Of a stretch of DNA of 64,000 nt, positions 62,827 to 64,000 are shown piece after piece; within the stretch, counting starts at the first letter, position 1, and the number at the start of each line of letters is the position of its first letter. This DNA is from Vicinamibacterales bacterium. Lineage in GTDB: Bacteria; Acidobacteriota; Vicinamibacteria; Vicinamibacterales; 2-12-FULL-66-21. The translations under genes and the position numbers were made by a program. The notes below the pieces were generated by a model. The model had not been told where the DNA came from and ran no database searches. It saw only the letters and a program-made list of their open reading frames with translations. The stretch spans positions 1 to 64,000 of the forward strand of contig DASXLB010000015.1 of assembly GCA_036496585.1 (NCBI GenBank), in the 5' to 3' direction.

Positions 62827-64000
62827 TTACTCGGCGCGCAGCGCGATGATCGGATCGACCTTGCTGGCGCGCCGCGCCGGCAGCCAGACGGCGACGAAAG
62901 CAACCGCTGCGAGCACGAGCGGCACGCCGCTGAAGACGAGCGGATCCTTGGCCGTCACGCCGAACAGGAACGCGGTGATCAGCCGGGCCAGGCCGAACGC
63001 CGCCGCCAGGCCGATCGCCACGCCGATGAGCGACAGCGCCATCCCCTGCGCGATCACCATCCGCCGAACCTGCGCGAGCGGCGCGCCGAGCGCCAGGCGG
63101 ATGCCGATCTCCTGCGTCCGCTGTTCGACCGAGTAGGCCATCAGCCCGTAGATGCCGATCGCGGCGAGCAGCAGCGCGCACGCGCCGAACACCGTCATCA
63201 CCCACATGTTGAAGCGCTGACGTGAAATCGACGTCGAGACGATCGAATCCATCGATTCCACATCGGTCACCGGCAGGCCGGTCGCCTGCCGCACCGTCTC
63301 CTGGATCTGGCTGCTGAGCGATTGCGGCGGCACCTGCGTCCGCACGACCCACGCAATCGGCGTCAACCCGACGTTGAGGGCGTTGGCGAGATCGGGCACC
63401 TGCGCCTGCGGGATCCACATTTGCGGCTGCGGATCGCTGTCGAGACCGCCCGCCTTGGTATCGGCGACGACGCCGATGATCTGCCGGTCGGACTCCGCTT
63501 CGAACTCGCGCATCACTCCTTTGCCGATCACCAGCTTGTCGGTGAGCGGATCGCCCTTGGGCCAGAACTGCTTCGCCATCGCCTCGTTGATGACCACGAC
63601 CTTGGTCGCCGCGGCGGTGTCGCGATCGGTGAACGTGCGCCCGCGCTTGACCGGAATCCTGAAGACTTCGAAATATCCGGGCGAGACGGTCGCCCAGCCG
63701 CCGCCGCCGTGGTACGGGCCCTGGCTGTCGGCCGCGAGCGGGCGGCCGACGATGCGGAAGGGCAATCCGTAGCCCCCCTGCAGCGGCACGCAGCACGTGG
63801 CGCTCGCCTCGACCACGCCGGGAATCGCTTTCAGGCGGTCGACGCCGTTGTGAATGAGCTGGTCGACCGCGACCGACTTGTCGAACTGCGCGCCCTTTAG
63901 CGACATCCGCATCGTCAGGACGTTGTGCGTGTCGAATCCGGGATCGATGCGGCCGAGCGCCATCGCCGTGCGGATGAGCAGCGCCGAGCCGATCAGCAGC
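62827..64000 (-). CDS. ADOP-family ABC transporter permease, C-terminal part (partial at the right edge)
   Basis: About 390 codons are in the window and the frame continues past the edge (reading LLIRTAMALGRIDPGFD at its left-most visible part). It covers the second periplasmic domain and the final FtsX domain (RTQEIGIRLALGAPLAQVR), ending PARRASKVDPIIALRAE. It points toward the truncated ADOP N terminus on the other strand. Whether it has its own N terminus cannot be seen here. Confidence 0.9.
   Translation of the reverse strand, partial: LLIGSALLIRTAMALGRIDPGFDTHNVLTMRMSLKGAQFDKSVAVDQLIHNGVDRLKAIPGVVEASATCCVPLQGGYGLPFRIVGRPLAADSQGPYHGGGGWATVSPGYFEVFRIPVKRGRTFTDRDTAAATKVVVINEAMAKQFWPKGDPLTDKLVIGKGVMREFEAESDRQIIGVVADTKAGGLDSDPQPQMWIPQAQVPDLANALNVGLTPIAWVVRTQVPPQSLSSQIQETVRQATGLPVTDVESMDSIVSTSISRQRFNMWVMTVFGACALLLAAIGIYGLMAYSVEQRTQEIGIRLALGAPLAQVRRMVIAQGMALSLIGVAIGLAAAFGLARLITAFLFGVTAKDPLVFSGVPLVLAAVAFVAVWLPARRASKVDPIIALRAE

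Overview
The window is high-GC, gene-dense chromosomal DNA, most probably from an Acidobacteriota member of the Vicinamibacteria type. The main evidence is several large MacB/FtsX-like permeases of the ADOP class (acidobacterial duplicated orphan permease), two of them preceded by the acidobacterial type of PadR regulator. A Gram-negative envelope (outer-membrane barrels, periplasmic cupredoxins, TlpA, HtrA) fits this. No rRNA, tRNA, CRISPR array, prophage or insertion sequence was recognised.

Layout. 1-8.75 kb: the end of a dihydrolipoamide dehydrogenase; a secreted serine hydrolase; an operon of a six-EF-hand protein, an ApbE-DUF2271 fusion and a PepSY membrane protein; then lipoyl synthase with a GDT1-type cation exporter and an MFS carrier; a DUF2934 protein; and a UPF0173 hydrolase. 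8.75-17.3 kb: an aerobic benzoyl-CoA (box) cluster with a divergent BoxR-type regulator, boxC, boxB, an aldehyde dehydrogenase, an amidohydrolase, a kynureninase-like PLP enzyme and a 3-hydroxyacyl-CoA dehydrogenase. 17.3-20.8 kb: a small secreted protein and a PadR/ADOP pair. 20.9-27.4 kb: a coherent minus-strand locus of porin-like barrel, cupredoxin, histidine kinase and NtrC-type sigma54 activator, followed by a DUF5777 barrel and a second cupredoxin behind a candidate sigma54 promoter and a 14-bp palindrome.

27.4-40.9 kb: a ferredoxin, a thioesterase, a small zinc-finger protein, a 1037-residue HELTH peptidase/beta-propeller/barrel protein, an ECF sigma factor with anti-sigma factor and TlpA thioredoxin, an EEP nuclease and a PLD enzyme, a SCO protein fused to a CusF-like domain, and an RRM protein. 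40.9-46.7 kb: two ADOP permeases flanking a LolD/MacB-type ATPase. 46.8-50.8 kb: small membrane proteins, a LiaF-like protein and a LytS/LytTR two-component pair. 50.9-55.5 kb: a methyltransferase-TPR protein and a 135-residue unknown converge on a TfuA-YcaO pair, the hallmark of peptide or protein backbone thioamidation; this is the most promising undescribed system here. 55.7-62.4 kb: a PadR/ADOP pair, an OmpR-type two-component system and a divergent HtrA protease. The right edge holds a broken PadR/ADOP start facing a truncated, oppositely oriented ADOP gene.

Two themes run across the window. Several genes have a TANNNT-type -10 element ending 6-8 nt before the start codon with no Shine-Dalgarno sequence, which suggests frequent leaderless mRNAs. 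Several intergenic gaps are filled by short (9-16 nt) words repeated in tandem or as inverted arrays, a different word in most gaps; some of them appear to supply ribosome-binding sites or even part of a signal peptide.
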